From Hsuehochloa calcarea (Eukaryota > Streptophyta > Magnoliopsida > Poales > Poaceae), in assembly GCA_036346395.1 (NCBI GenBank), contig CM070604.1, forward strand, positions 51,663,503-51,727,502: a DNA stretch of 64,000 nt. Reading direction: 5' to 3'. The stretch's first letter is position 1. Each line of letters opens with the position of its first letter. A model generated the notes under the pieces. That model saw nothing but the letters and a program-made list of their open reading frames with translations. It had not been told where the DNA came from and ran no database searches. Position numbers and translations under genes: made by a program. Shown here piece after piece: positions 1 through 10,576 of this stretch.

Positions 1-400
1 GACTAATTTAATTGTGACCAATCAATGATGGCTAATTATTTAATACTTAATTCCAACTAACTATATATGACTAATTAATTGAGTACAACTAAGCAATTAC
101 GACGAATTAATTCGTAACTAATTAACTATGTCTGAATAATTACAACTAATTACATAAGATTAATTTAACTATGTCTAATTAATTATGACTAATAAACTCG
201 AACAAATTTAATTATGAAAATACAAAAACATCTAAATTAAGTACGCCTAAATAAATACAACTAATTTACTACGAATATTTCACTACGACTAATTTAATAA
301 CCACACAATTAATAAAGAAACTATGGATAATGAAAAAATTACTTACTAATATGGTTGTTAATGACGGCTACAAATAATGCTTAATTATCTGCGAAAATAA
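1..400. repeat. AT-rich degenerate short repeat tract
   Basis: The stretch is made of loosely repeated words such as ctaattaatt, gactaatt and aactaatta, spaced about 15-20 bases apart, with little other sequence. No open frame of note is present. It looks like a decayed simple-repeat or transposon-edge tract. I cannot assign it to a family, and its left boundary is outside the window. Confidence 0.5.
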
Positions 401-1246
401 AATCGACTAGACGAGCGAGGATGAGAAAACGAGAGAGCGAGCGATAATGAGAAACGAAATCGCTATTGCCTTAAATTTATAGCCGCTGCAGGAGGAATTC
501 GCACGACGCTTACATGCATGCTGACAAAGGTGCGGCAGGAAGAGAATAAAGGGTAACGGTGATGGCCACGGGGAAATGATGGAGGTGACGGCGCGTGTGG
601 GTGCATGCATGCATGTCCGAGGGATGTGGAAGGTGGTCGCGCGGCGAAGGGGCGTTCGCACGGTGAACGTACGAACGAGGGGGCGTCCGGGCGGAATTGC
701 GCACTTGTTGGTGTGAGGCCCGTTTGGCCTACTGTTCTTACGAATGCGGCGCGAGTTGGAATTATCACATCTTTTCCCATCGAAGTAAAGCTCAGTTAAT
801 TATCTGTACTTGCTCGTTTGATTGCACAGATAAGTAATGTTTTCGATTGAGACATGCTATTGTGCCAAACTGACAATAGCCGTTCGTTTGCCTGTTGGTA
901 AAGTAAACAACTCCGATGGCGATGAGAAATCCAAGTTCGCATCTGTCACTCTCTGGTCGCACATCACGGACAGCCAGCGACGATGATGTGGCGCCACAGC
1001 AGACACGTTCCATTGTTAACAGGCAACTTGATTTACGTGGCGTGACTAACTTCTCCGCGTGTGTGTGAGCATTCGGCCGTCACCAAATTTGACTTCTCCA
1101 GAACAGTATGGCTAGGTCCTGGCCGTCACCAAAATCAACTTCCCCAGAACAATGTGGCTACGGCCTGGCCGTCAGAATGCAAAGATGATCTCCTGCGGGT
1201 TCTGAAAAGAAGAGAGAGATTTCACTGGAGCAATTCACAACGGAGA
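401..1246. other. Unassigned intergenic sequence
   Basis: Mixed-composition DNA with several short overlapping frames on both strands but no recognisable protein motif, no consistent codon pattern and no transposon end that I can identify. The only clear structure is the 46-bp direct repeat near its right end, listed separately. It ends where LTR-like sequence begins. Confidence 0.4.
1075..1172. repeat. 46-bp tandem repeat, two full units plus a stub
   Basis: The word ggccgtcacc starts at 1075 and 1121, and ggccgtcag starts at 1167, giving an exact 46-base period. The two full units differ at a handful of positions. The repeat lies directly upstream of the LTR-like block. Confidence 0.75.
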
Positions 1247-2763
1247 ATGTCGGATAAGGATTTTGCAATCCAGAGAACAATACCGCGTTATTCTTTGAAT
1301 TAGTAGATAGCGCTCACAGAATACATCTCTGAATCATTTCATACATATCGTAGATCAAACCATACATTAATTAAACAATATCAGAGTTTACACAGACCGC
1401 ATCGGGTCAAGTTTTACAGTATGGCCGAACATGACCAAATGATTACATTACATAAAAGCGAAGCGACAGCGGAAGAAAAAAGGGGTAGAGCACATCTCGC
1501 CACATGCAAGTAACTGGGGAAACCAATGTACGACCGATATTATCTAGATACCTGTGTAATATTGGTAGTACACGAGTACCGACTGAGTCAGCCAGATCGA
1601 GGCAAGACTAGAGCAACTACAGACTAAACTACGTTTCATCATCTCCTTGGCCCTCAACGTCTGGATCCTCGTAGTATGCATAGTGATATCAATCCACGAA
1701 CTCTAAAGGGTTTTAGGGGAGAGAATGAGGACGAGCACAACTTTTGTGCTCGCGAGCCAACACACAGGATCGATGCAGTAATAATACATGTAATGCTTAA
1801 CAAGGATAGCTCGGGTTCTTTTATTCGCTAAAAGCAATATTTTCAGTTATAATATTTAGAAACTCCTATAACTTAGCAATTTAACTAAATCTCATTTTAT
1901 TAAAGAGATATTGTGCAATATTTATAATGGCGAAGGCTACCTCCACCTATTCTTAAATTCTGATTGGAGTCACCTCCACTTATTAACATCATCGGGTATG
2001 ACGACTCAGGAAAAATTCAAATCACGGGCTAGGTGAGCCCGGTACATTAATCATCCCAACCACAAGATTTTATAAATAGAGCTAACTCTTGTGAGTTCTC
2101 ATGTCCGCCTTTGAATGTAGGCGGACATGGGAACTCACAGTAACCTTTCAAGTTATCTCTGTCTCACCCATATGGGTTGCTCTCACTTGCGGTGGGTTCT
2201 ATAAGTTGTGCGGGATGTTCACCACAACGCTAACGCAGATGGACTACGTCGACGTTCCACAATGACTAGCGCAGCTGTCAACTTCACCATCGGTGTCCCA
2301 TTCAAGCCCACGATTGCACTGCTTCACTCCTCCACCAGTGAGATGACTTTTAGGGTCGAATAAATTTACTAAGTCAAGTTGTACTTTACAGACTTGTGAT
2401 TGTAATTGTTTTACAATGGGAGGTCATCACAAGATTAAGTCATTAAGCCATTTGGGCAGTTCATACCACATACCACCACTCTCGTGCTCCGACATCACGC
2501 ACCACTATACCATCCATCGAGATGTTGTAACAACGATTTAATAGGTTTTTTTGGGGAAACAAATACATTATCCCAACATTCCAGTCATTTACCCACAATG
2601 ATTGCCCAAATCCACTTTCACGATTAAAATATGATGATTAGGGTATTTAATGCCTCTGTACTTAAGCAAGACTAGCATGTTGCTTAAGTACACCCTAGAG
2701 CTAGTATAGTTACCATATAGTTACTAGGGTGATAAGGATTAAGGGATTCAATTGTCAAAGAAT
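1247..2763 (+). mobile_element. Left part of an old gypsy-type LTR-like block
   Basis: From tgtcggataagg at 1247 this block aligns collinearly with 18226-19830: both share the tagatagc word, the region around gaccgcatcgggtcaag, and the LTR-like passages near 2640-2760 and 19680-19800. Divergence is considerable (many substitutions and indels), so the two copies are old or belong to related elements. The alignment stops at 2763 where the Tat element begins and resumes after 15775, so this block was whole when the Tat element inserted. Calling it an LTR rests on similarity to 18226-22127, which directly follows a chromovirus pol. Confidence 0.65.
2091..2138. repeat. Near-perfect 20-bp inverted repeat (hairpin)
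   Basis: The left arm 2091-2110 and right arm 2119-2138 are complementary at 19 of 20 positions, around an 8-base loop. The matching place in the right block (near 19075-19110) keeps the left arm's atgt.tgcctttg core but has a different, longer right side, so the full hairpin exists only here. Confidence 0.85.
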
Positions 2764-2768
2764 GACGT
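2764..2768. other. Target-site duplication gacgt (left copy)
   Basis: gacgt occurs directly before the 5' LTR (2764-2768) and directly after the 3' LTR (15771-15775). A 5-bp duplication is what Ty3/gypsy integrase leaves. The flanking sequences join into one continuous LTR-like block when the element is removed. Confidence 0.85.
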
Positions 2769-2886
2769 TGACGAGGATCTAATAATCCTCATTTTTATCT
2801 TTTATCTATAATTCTTATTATGGGTAAATATGATGTCACATAGTCCCCAGAGGTACCCCTTATCTAAAAGGGAGAAGTCCAATAAG

Positions 2887-3031
2887 TGGTTGTAAGTCTT
2901 GCTACGACTATATCATGGTCGTAAGTCTTTCTACGACCACTACATAGTCGTAAGTCCTTCTACGACTGCTACCTAGTCGTAAGTTCTTCTACGACTGCTA
3001 CCTAGTCGTAAGTTCTTCTACGACCAGGTAA
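2887..3031. repeat. Five 29-bp palindromic tandem units in the 5' LTR
   Basis: Units start at 2887, 2916, 2945, 2974 and 3003, exactly 29 bases apart. Each has the form gtcgta-(8 nt)-tacgac, so every unit can form a small stem. The first unit is diverged (ggttgtaag). The same array is at 15123-15270 in the 3' LTR, and related units recur at 11700-11830, 13360-13480 and 14835-14960. Confidence 0.9.
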
Positions 3032-3264
3032 ACTACGACCACCTTATAATCAAACCTACGGTAGTGGGTCCAATTGATTAAGGAATCCGAGCGGTGCGCA
3101 CGCACTATTATTCCGCTTATTAATGGTGCGTAATTACCCCATTATCTCGGAAGATAATTGCGGGCGGCGTGAAGAAGCCGAGGCGCGGTAATTACGCCAT
3201 CATGCGCCGTTCTTGGATTAATCAGTGCATCTCCGCGAGGGCAAAACGGCTACTTCTTCACGAC

Positions 3265-3272
3265 TATATAAG
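3265..3272 (+). promoter_or_regulatory. TATA box of the 5' LTR promoter
   Basis: tatataag lies in cgactatataagggc, about 250 bases before the LTR end, and is preserved identically at 15505-15512 in the 3' LTR. Position and sequence fit an LTR promoter. The transcription start is not visible directly. Confidence 0.6.
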
Positions 3273-3523
3273 GGCATCGATCGAGAGAGATAGGGCGAGG
3301 CGAACAAGGGCGATCAAGTAGAAACACAAGTGCTATTCTGTAATAGTCTTAGTCTTTTACTTGATCATCAAGAATACCATACACGAGGATTAGGGTTATT
3401 ATTCTCTCCTGAGAAGGCTGAACTGTCTAAACATCCGTGTCAATCCACTCTGCGTGATCTTATCTCTAGGAGACCCCGAATCAAACAATCTTTACGTAAG
3501 ATCGGTTCTAATACACCGAGGCT

Positions 3524-3541
3524 TGGCGCCGACCGTGGGGA
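3524..3541 (+). other. Primer binding site of the Tat element
   Basis: tggcgccgaccgtgggga follows the 5' LTR by a few bases. It starts TGG as required for pairing to a tRNA CCA end. The first eight bases match the tRNA-Asp type of PBS common in plant gypsy elements; the rest matches less well, so the tRNA identity is uncertain. Confidence 0.7.
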
Positions 3542-3592
3542 TCTTCCGGTAATCTCTTGTCAACATATTCTCTTTTCCAATCTCATGCAATC

Positions 3593-5745
3593 ATGGCGGG
3601 AGAATGGAGCGAGGAGAACTGGTTTGACTTGGCGGTCTGTGACGTCGACATGGATGCGGTTTCGACTATGAACCGAGTGATGCATCCGTGATGGTGATGT
3701 TGCCTTGGAGATTATTCTCCAGAAACCATCCCATTAATAGAGTTGAGGAGGATCCTTATCCCCACAACAATACGTCCAACAGAGGAGCCATTTCCCTCAA
3801 AGGACAAGGGTCAATCCGACCAGACCGCCCAGGAGGACTCACAACGCGACGAGAGTTTTTCTCCAAGTGTTCAAGTCCCTTAACACGGTCCGACTTGGTA
3901 AGTCAAGTTACGGGAGCCACCATTCCAGGACTCCACCAAAGATCTAGTGATTCTCTCTCGTGGTAACTCCGGAGAGGATGGGATCAAGCATGCTTTTCTG
4001 CAAATTCGGCCGTCTCCCGCAGATCTCATTTGCGAACGGAGACGATTATAACCGGAGTTCCCCTACGGAGGATTACTCCAAGTCGCCGAGATGGTGTCCT
4101 CGAGCACTCCTCAAGCGGGAGGCCTCGGCGCAAGTGAGAATCATCAGCGGAGGTCTTCGTCCTTCCCCAAATCGAGGTCACCTCATGGAGGCCGAGATAA
4201 GACACTCCCGAAGATCACACACTGCGCCCCTCGTGGTAATGGCAAGGGCACCACCGTTGGCGAGAGGACCAACACTCGATGAGCGAGGGAAATCCTCGAC
4301 ATTCTCGCACTCCACTAAGAAGGCCTCAAAAACCTGATGAGGAGGATTTTGATGTCATCAGAAGAAAGAAAATTGTAGTCCAGAAAAACTTGCCTGGGCA
4401 CATTCAACATCAGTCGGAGGAGGTACAAGAACTCCAGAACATCAACGACTTGCTCGAGAATCCCAGTCAAGAGCTTGCTCGAGCGCTGTGGTACGATCTC
4501 TTTCTTTGAAGAGATTACGCAAAGACTTCGAACTGTGATGACAAGACTGGAGGTACCTCATCGACAACACTCAGGTAGTCGTAGCAATACGACTTCCTCA
4601 GCTACCAGTCAATCGAATAGTTCTCTACGTAGGAATCGACACGACCATAAGTCGAATCGATTCCCTATTCGGAGAAATACCTTTCGATCAGCTGAAGATC
4701 AAGAAGCCCCTCGAAGAGGTGATCATTCGCCACTTCGACAAAGAAATTCTCAACGAGTGGAATACGAGGAGTATTCTCCTCGTAGAACTGAGGCCTACTA
4801 CGAGCAGTCGACTGTTCACGGGTATCGTCGTATCGATCACTGGTGACATTAACCCTTCTTTTCTACAAAGAAGGCGTCAAGAAGTGATTACTGGATCTGG
4901 GCATTTTCGCCGACCTTGAGCGATTCATTTGGCCACCTCATTTTCGACCGGTGAACATGGAGAAATTTGATGGATCTCAAAATCCCATCGAATTTCTTGA
5001 GATCTATACAACACCGTCCGAGCGGCGGGAGGAGGAGAGCATGTAATGGCGAATTACCTTCCGATCGTGCTCGAAGGATCCGCTCGATCGTGGTTATTAA
5101 ACCAACCACTCGAGTCGATCTACTCTTGGCAACACCTCTGTGATCTTCTACAGCGAATTTCCAAGGCACATACAACCGCCGGAAAGAAGACGACTTGCAC
5201 CGGATAAAGCGAGAACAACAACGAGACTTTGCGTCAATTCATCAAGCGCTTTAGTCGGGTTCGTAACTCAATTCGGAAATTTCGATTCCTCTGTGATCGG
5301 GGCTTTTAAGCAAGGAGTCCGATGAAGAATAACGGAGGACATTGCTCTGAATCCTCCCAACATCATTGCGAACTCTTGAGATGGCGATCGATATGCAAGC
5401 GCTTACGAGGCGGTCGAGTGGAACAACACTATCGATCGAGAAACATATACTCCTCGAGAGCCGGTGAAGTTGGTAAGGATAAAAAGCAAAAAGTCCAAGA
5501 AAAAATAAAAATCAAAACCACAAGCCGGTGGTTCCAAGGAGGTTCTCGCCGTAAAGATGGAGAGCCCCAAACCACCAAGTCGTACCACGATCAAGGTAAA
5601 GGTAAGCGCACGATCGTAGGAGCGACAAACCAAGGTGGTGTCCTTTTCATAAAAAGGAAGGACATGACCTCCAGAATCTGCCGAGTTTTCCAAAGAAAGC
5701 TCGAGGACTACTACAACAAAGCACCACTCCCTACTCTCGGCGGGT
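3593..5745 (+). pseudogene. gag: gag region of the Tat element, frame broken
   Basis: An ATG at 3593 opens a short frame (start MAGEWSEENW) whose product I do not recognise. It runs into a Ser/Arg/Pro-rich stretch up to about 4850. From about 4960 the capsid-like part is readable in pieces: FDGSQNPIEFL near 4970, then a Trp/Leu-rich helix region and a retained DSSVIGAFKQGVR segment near 5285-5323, followed by a basic Lys-rich tail to about 5700. This order is that of a Ty3/gypsy Gag, which packages the RNA. Several +1/-1 shifts and stops split it, so as written no complete Gag is encoded. I do not see a clear CCHC zinc knuckle. Some shifts fall where CAG/CTG is expected. Confidence 0.65.
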
Positions 5746-5989
5746 AGGACATACGAGTGGCCAAAAGTCGTCGGATGATGAGGAGATGCCGTTCCAAGAT
5801 CCGCAACATACCGTTGAGCACATCTACGGAGGATCATCGACATACGACTCAAACGACAACTTAAAGTCACGGACGAGAGGTAAATTCTCTACATACTCCT
5901 CTCGTCAATAAATTACGAAGTGGTCGGAAGTTACCATCTCTTTTGAGAAGAATGACCGTCCGATCACTACGAGTCGATCAGTCGATATC

Positions 5990-6130
5990 CGATTGTGGTC
6001 GAACCCACCATCAACAAGCGTCGGGTCAATCGAGTGTTGGTTGATGGTGGCGATTCTTTGAACATATTATTTACTAATGCCCCGGACGAGATGCAAGTAC
6101 CGGGACAAAGGTAAGGCCATGCGATACTCC
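5990..6130 (+). pseudogene. Aspartic protease segment of Tat pol
   Basis: A frame around 6000-6070 reads VNRVLVDGGDSLNILF, matching the retroviral-type aspartic protease active-site region (D-[GS]-G/A-S-x-N). The catalytic Asp of LVDGG is present. The usual residue after GG is S or A; here it is D. The enzyme would process Gag-Pol. The frame breaks about 30 codons later. It lies correctly between gag and RT. Confidence 0.65.
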
Positions 6131-6809
6131 TTTCATGGAATTGTCAGGGTCTTGACCAAACCTATTGGCCAAGTTTCTCTTCCTTTAACATTTGGCTCAC
6201 CAAGTAATTTCGGAACGAGAAAGTCTCCTTTGATGTGGTCGATTTCGATCGGCATATAATGCCATACTCGGACGACCAACTTTGGCAAAATTCTTAATGG
6301 CTACTCATTACGGGTATCAATGTCTTAAGATGCGAGTCCCAAAGGAGTGATCACCATTCATGTGACAAAAGATGGCGTATAGTGCGGACGTCGATCCTCG
6401 AGATGGTTGGTCAAATACCAACTCGAGATGAAAGTCGACCTTCGACTAGCAAGTCGAAGCCTAAAAATTGCACCAAAGCCGAACGATCAAGTCAAAGAGG
6501 TTCCTCCGACGCAGAAGAACCCTCAAGATCGCTCGCATCGGGAGACTTCGACCCCAAATAGGAAGGCGCCCTCATTACCTTCCTCCGAGCTAACGCAGAT
6601 GTCTTTGCGTGGCAAGCATCCGACATGCCGGAGTCCCGGGGAGGTGATCGAGCACAGGCTAGCTTTACGGCCGATAAAGTACCGTAAAACAAAATTACGG
6701 AGATTTGCCTGATCGACGAGATGCTATTAAATCGAGTTGGATAAGCTACTTAAGCGGGCTTTATAAGAGAAGTCAACCACCCAGTGGTTGGCTAACCTGT
6801 AATGGTCAA

Positions 6810-7640
6810 AAAGTCAAGCGGCAAATGGCGTATGTGCGTGGACTTTACTTGATCTTAATAAAGCTTGTCCAAAAGATGATTTCCTTTACCTCGTGTCGAT
6901 CACCGGTTGATTCAAGCTGCAGTTGTGAGATATTAAGTTTTTAGATGCATATTCGGATACCACGGATCAATATGTGTTTAAGCGATGAAGAAAAGACCGC
7001 ATTCATTACTCCATTTGGTACCTTTTGCTATGTCAAAATGCCATTTGGTCTAAAGAATGCGGTGCTTCTTTTCAACGCTTAATGCAATCGACTTTTCATC
7101 TCAATTAGGCGGAATTTGGAAGCCTATGTTGATGATCTAGTCGTAAAAGCATTAAGAGACTTAATCATATCACCGACCTACAAGAAACATTCGACAACCT
7201 CGAAAGCACCGCTTAAAACTCAATCCAGAGAAGTGTGTGTTTGGAATTTCTTGGAAAATTGCTTGGATTCCTAGTATCCGAACGAGGAATCAAGCAAATC
7301 TGAAAAAATAAAAGCCATCCTCGGATCGTCCTCCAAACACAAAAAGGAAGTCCAAAACTCACTTTGGGTGCATGGCGGCTTTAAGTCGTTTCATCGCATC
7401 GACTAGGAGAAAAGGACTACCTTTCTTTAAACTTCTCGGGAGACATGAAGGTTTTGAGTGGTCGAGCGAGGCAAGCGTTGCCTTTGAGGATGTCAAGAGG
7501 TATCTTCGAGTGCTCTGCTCGGTTTCTCCAAAGCGGAAGAGGCGCTCTTAATTTACCTAGTTGCCACGCCACAGCAAAGAAAGCGCAGATACTAGTCGTA
7601 GAGCGTGAAAACGTACAACGACCGGTTTACTCGTCGTGAA
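6810..7640 (+). pseudogene. Reverse transcriptase of Tat pol, frameshifted
   Basis: RT motifs appear in order over three frames. ITPFGTFCYVKMPFGL is at about 7010-7060, and the catalytic box AYVDDLVVK is at about 7120-7150, with both aspartates intact. The thumb and connection region follows (KLLGFLVSERGIK-like pieces near 7250-7290, then ALSRFI near 7380). The fixed order and spacing match a gypsy RT, which copies the element RNA into DNA. Breaks occur just after GLKNA (about 7062) and near 7085. At the first, expected ..gcaggtgc.. is written gcggtgc, a one-base loss inside an expected CAG. Confidence 0.8.
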
Positions 7641-7879
7641 GTTTTACACGGCCTAAGGAGCGTTACCCTCGGTCAAAAACTTCTATATGCCCTCCTCATG
7701 TCTTGAGAAGCTGCGGCATTATTTTGGCGCACAAAATAGTTGCGTGCGTCGAGTTTCCTTTGGGAGCAATCCTCCATAATAAGGAAGCAATGGGGCGCAT
7801 GGCAAAATGGTCGGTCGAACTTGGGAGTTCGACCTCCATTCGTGTCGAACGGCCATAAAATCCAGATCTTGGCGGACTT

Positions 7880-8260
7880 TGTCGCCGAATGGACAAATCT
7901 GAACTGCTCAGATCCCGATCTGATTCCCACGACCGATGGATGATGTACTTTGACGGGTCACTTACTTTAAGTGGCTCGAAAGTCAGGTGGTCTGGTATCT
8001 CCTCTGGAGAAACCTTAAAGTATGCCATACAATTAAACTTTCGGGCTACTAACAATGTAGCAGAGTACGAAGGTTTGCTAGGCGGCATACGAGTGCAAAG
8101 CACTCTCAATTAAATCGACTACTCGTGAGAGAGACTCTCAACTAGTCGTGAATCAAATCGGAAAGAGTACCGGTGCTCTAACTCAACAATGGCTCGGTAC
8201 TTATCGAGTAACGTAAGCTAGAAAAACATTTTTAGGTTTCGAGGTACAATTTATCCCTCG
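7880..8260 (+). pseudogene. RNase H domain of Tat pol
   Basis: The frame at 7889-8113 reads MMYFDGSLTLSGSKV then ATNNVAEYEGLLGG. These are the first catalytic Asp region (FDGS) and the E-containing helix (NNVAEYE) of retroviral-type RNase H, which removes the RNA strand during reverse transcription. The expected glycine-rich strand after SGS is garbled by a short shift, and the C-terminal part (about 8114-8260) is out of frame. It sits correctly between RT and IN. Confidence 0.75.
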
Positions 8261-8589
8261 AAGGATAATTTCCTCATGAGACCAACTTGCTCGGATGGCT
8301 TCTTCCGATCCACGATACCAAAAGGAGTTTTCTTGGAGCAACTCCAAAACCGTCTCAGTCGAAGAACCGAAACACCTCCTCTTGAGATGGCCTCATTAGA
8401 TTACGAGGATACGGATGACTCCCATCTACGAGTATCTTTACAAGGGTTCCGACCAAGATGATCTTGAGGCGGTCGATTATCCCGAAAAGCCAAAATGTAT
8501 ACTTTGGTTGAAGGAGTCCTCTATAAACGAGGAACCCAAGGAATACTCATGCGATGCATTCCAAAACGAAGGAATAACACTCCTTCACG

Positions 8590-9617
8590 ATATACACAAG
8601 TGGCATCCGTGGGACGATGCCTCCTCTGAGAACATTGGTTGGTAAAGCCTTTCGACAAGGTTTTTACTTGGCCTCTGACCTGCGATGCTATGGAGGTGGT
8701 TAAAAAGTGTGTCCAAAGCCAATTCCATAGTAGACGGATACACCAACCACTCAAGCATTACAAACAATACCTCTTTCTTGGCCTTTTGCGACTTGGGGGC
8801 TTGATATCCTAGGACCGTTTCCCAAAGCTCCAGGAGGTTTTGAATTCCTTTTTGTGGCTATTGACACATTCACAAAATGGATCAAGTGAACTCAGAATCG
8901 ATAACAACAGGCGAAGAAAAGGTTCATGATGAGAAGCGTAATTAGTCGATTTGGAGTTCCGAGTCGGATAATTACAGACAATGGTAAACAATTCGCAAGT
9001 GCAAAATTTCAGGAATTTTGCGACGAGTTGGGTATCAAGCTATGCTATGCTTCGCACACCCCAAAGCAATGGGGCGGTCGAGCGTGCAAGCGGCCAAATA
9101 ATGCGAGGAATTAAAACTCGAGTCTTGACCCGACTTGTTAAGCGCTCGGGGCTTGGGTACAAGAATTACCTTCCATATTATGGGCGGTTAACGACCACCA
9201 ATCGAGCAACAGGAGAAACACTATTTTTCTAGTTTTGGGCGAAGCCATGCTTCCTCCGGAGCTAAAATTGCGGTCGACACGAGTTGAAACCTTCAACAAC
9301 TCGGACCAGAACAACTTCGAGCAGATGACATTAACCTACTCAAGAGAGGAGAAACCTAGCCTTAATCCGTTCGGCGCCTACCAACAAGCCTGCGCAGATA
9401 CTATAATCGTAAGGTCCAACCTCGCGACCTTCTGTGTAGGTGACTTGGTATTGAGGCTCGCCAATCCAAGTCTAATCGAATAAACTTTCCCTAAATGGGA
9501 AGGTCCTTACACATGGTCGAAGTAACTCGGCGAGTCGCCTCACGACTAGCAATGGAAGATGGGCGAGTTCTCTCAAACTCTTGGAACATCGACCGATTCG
9601 CAAATTCTATGTGTGAC
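8590..9617 (+). pseudogene. Integrase of Tat pol, frameshifted
   Basis: The zinc-binding segment near 8640-8740 (FRQGFYWPL, then a Cys-containing VVKKC) is followed by the DDE core. The first Asp lies in the broken stretch near 8800-8880. The second core segment, ISRFGVPSRIITDNGKQF, is intact at about 8943-8996. A QxNG..ER-like segment at 9060-9090 is altered where gggcaggtc would be expected. The C-terminal SH3-like part includes FCVGDLVLRLANPS near 9430-9475 and FPKWEGPY near 9487-9510. The domain ends near 9617 and no chromodomain follows, as in Tat elements. As written it is not functional. Confidence 0.75.
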
Positions 9618-9749
9618 CGGGCCCTCAAGCAATAAAAGTCCGTGTTCTTTCTACCTCTTTTTGCTTTAATTTTTGAGTAGTGCTTTTTAATCTTTCGACT
9701 ATGATATAAAAACACCCAGCTTTCTTTACACCGGCCAAAAGCGAAAGCG

Positions 9750-10300
9750 TCATCGGTGAAACTTCTCCTCTCTGCATGTGGTTACGCCCACTAGAAGGAA
9801 TTTCCTAGCATCGACTCGTTACTCATTTTTACGCCAATACAAAGAGCTCGGGTTTTGTCTAGTCGTAATGTTATCAAAGCCAACTCTCTCAATCTTAGTC
9901 TATTTTTTCCAGTAAATTCAAAAAATATTCTAAGTAGAGTGCACTTTCTTACATTAGTTCGACCACATTTGGTGTACTCGATTTGTTTTAACTGGTCGAA
10001 GGAAGAGACACACCTAGTCGAAACTTCTCCTCTCTGCATGTGGTCCTGCCCACTAGAAGGAAACTTCCTAGTGTCGCTCGCCTCCTACTTTTGCTCTTCG
10101 AAAAGACTTATCAAAGTCCACCAAAAAAGGATGAACGAATGACTAAAGTACTCTAAGACGTTTGCTTAACTCAAGTTGCTGTTCTTGGTTTGATTAAACT
10201 AGTCGGAGATGGGAACATCACCTAGTCGAAGCCTTCCCTTTCTGCACGTGGTCCTGCCCACTAGAAGGAACTTCCTAGTGTCGAGTCGTTTCTACTCTTT
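9750..10300. repeat. Three diverged direct repeats between pol and the antisense gene
   Basis: A 60-base segment containing cccactagaaggaa occurs at 9787, 10049 and 10257 (spacings 262 and 208). Each is preceded by a ctctgca.gtgg motif and followed by ttcctag..tcg. No coding signal is seen in 9617-10570 otherwise. Repeats between pol and the 3' LTR are usual in Tat elements. Confidence 0.8.
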
Positions 10301-10576
10301 TCGACCAGTGCTTGACAACCGTAACAAAAGCTATAAGTTAAATAAACCTCTCTTTGTTTTCAGAAACCCCATTTTTAAACACTATTTATTTAGATTGTCT
10401 AAACAATCTAAGCAAATAGTCGGGGGCTAGGATAAAGTTATTAATTTGACTTCAATTCTTAGTCTTTCGTTCGTTTATTATCTTTTGAGTTATTAACTAC
10501 TCGACAAGATGATTTTCAGGAAATGAAGCGGATCATATATTACTCATTAACAAAAATTGTCTGCCTTACAAGGTAG

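Larger units (their letters stand above)
2769..3518 (+). repeat. 5' LTR of the Tat element
   Basis: About 750 bp, starting TG and matching 15004-15770 nearly throughout. The 3' copy ends in caccgaca, whereas this copy reads caccgag at the same place, so the terminal CA is altered and its end is uncertain by a few bases. It contains the 29-bp palindromic repeats and a TATA box. Confidence 0.85.

Noticed and set aside
2887..3031. 29-bp regular repeats resembling a CRISPR array
   Set aside because: The repeats are contiguous with no unique spacers, lie inside an LTR, are duplicated with it, and the host is a plant.
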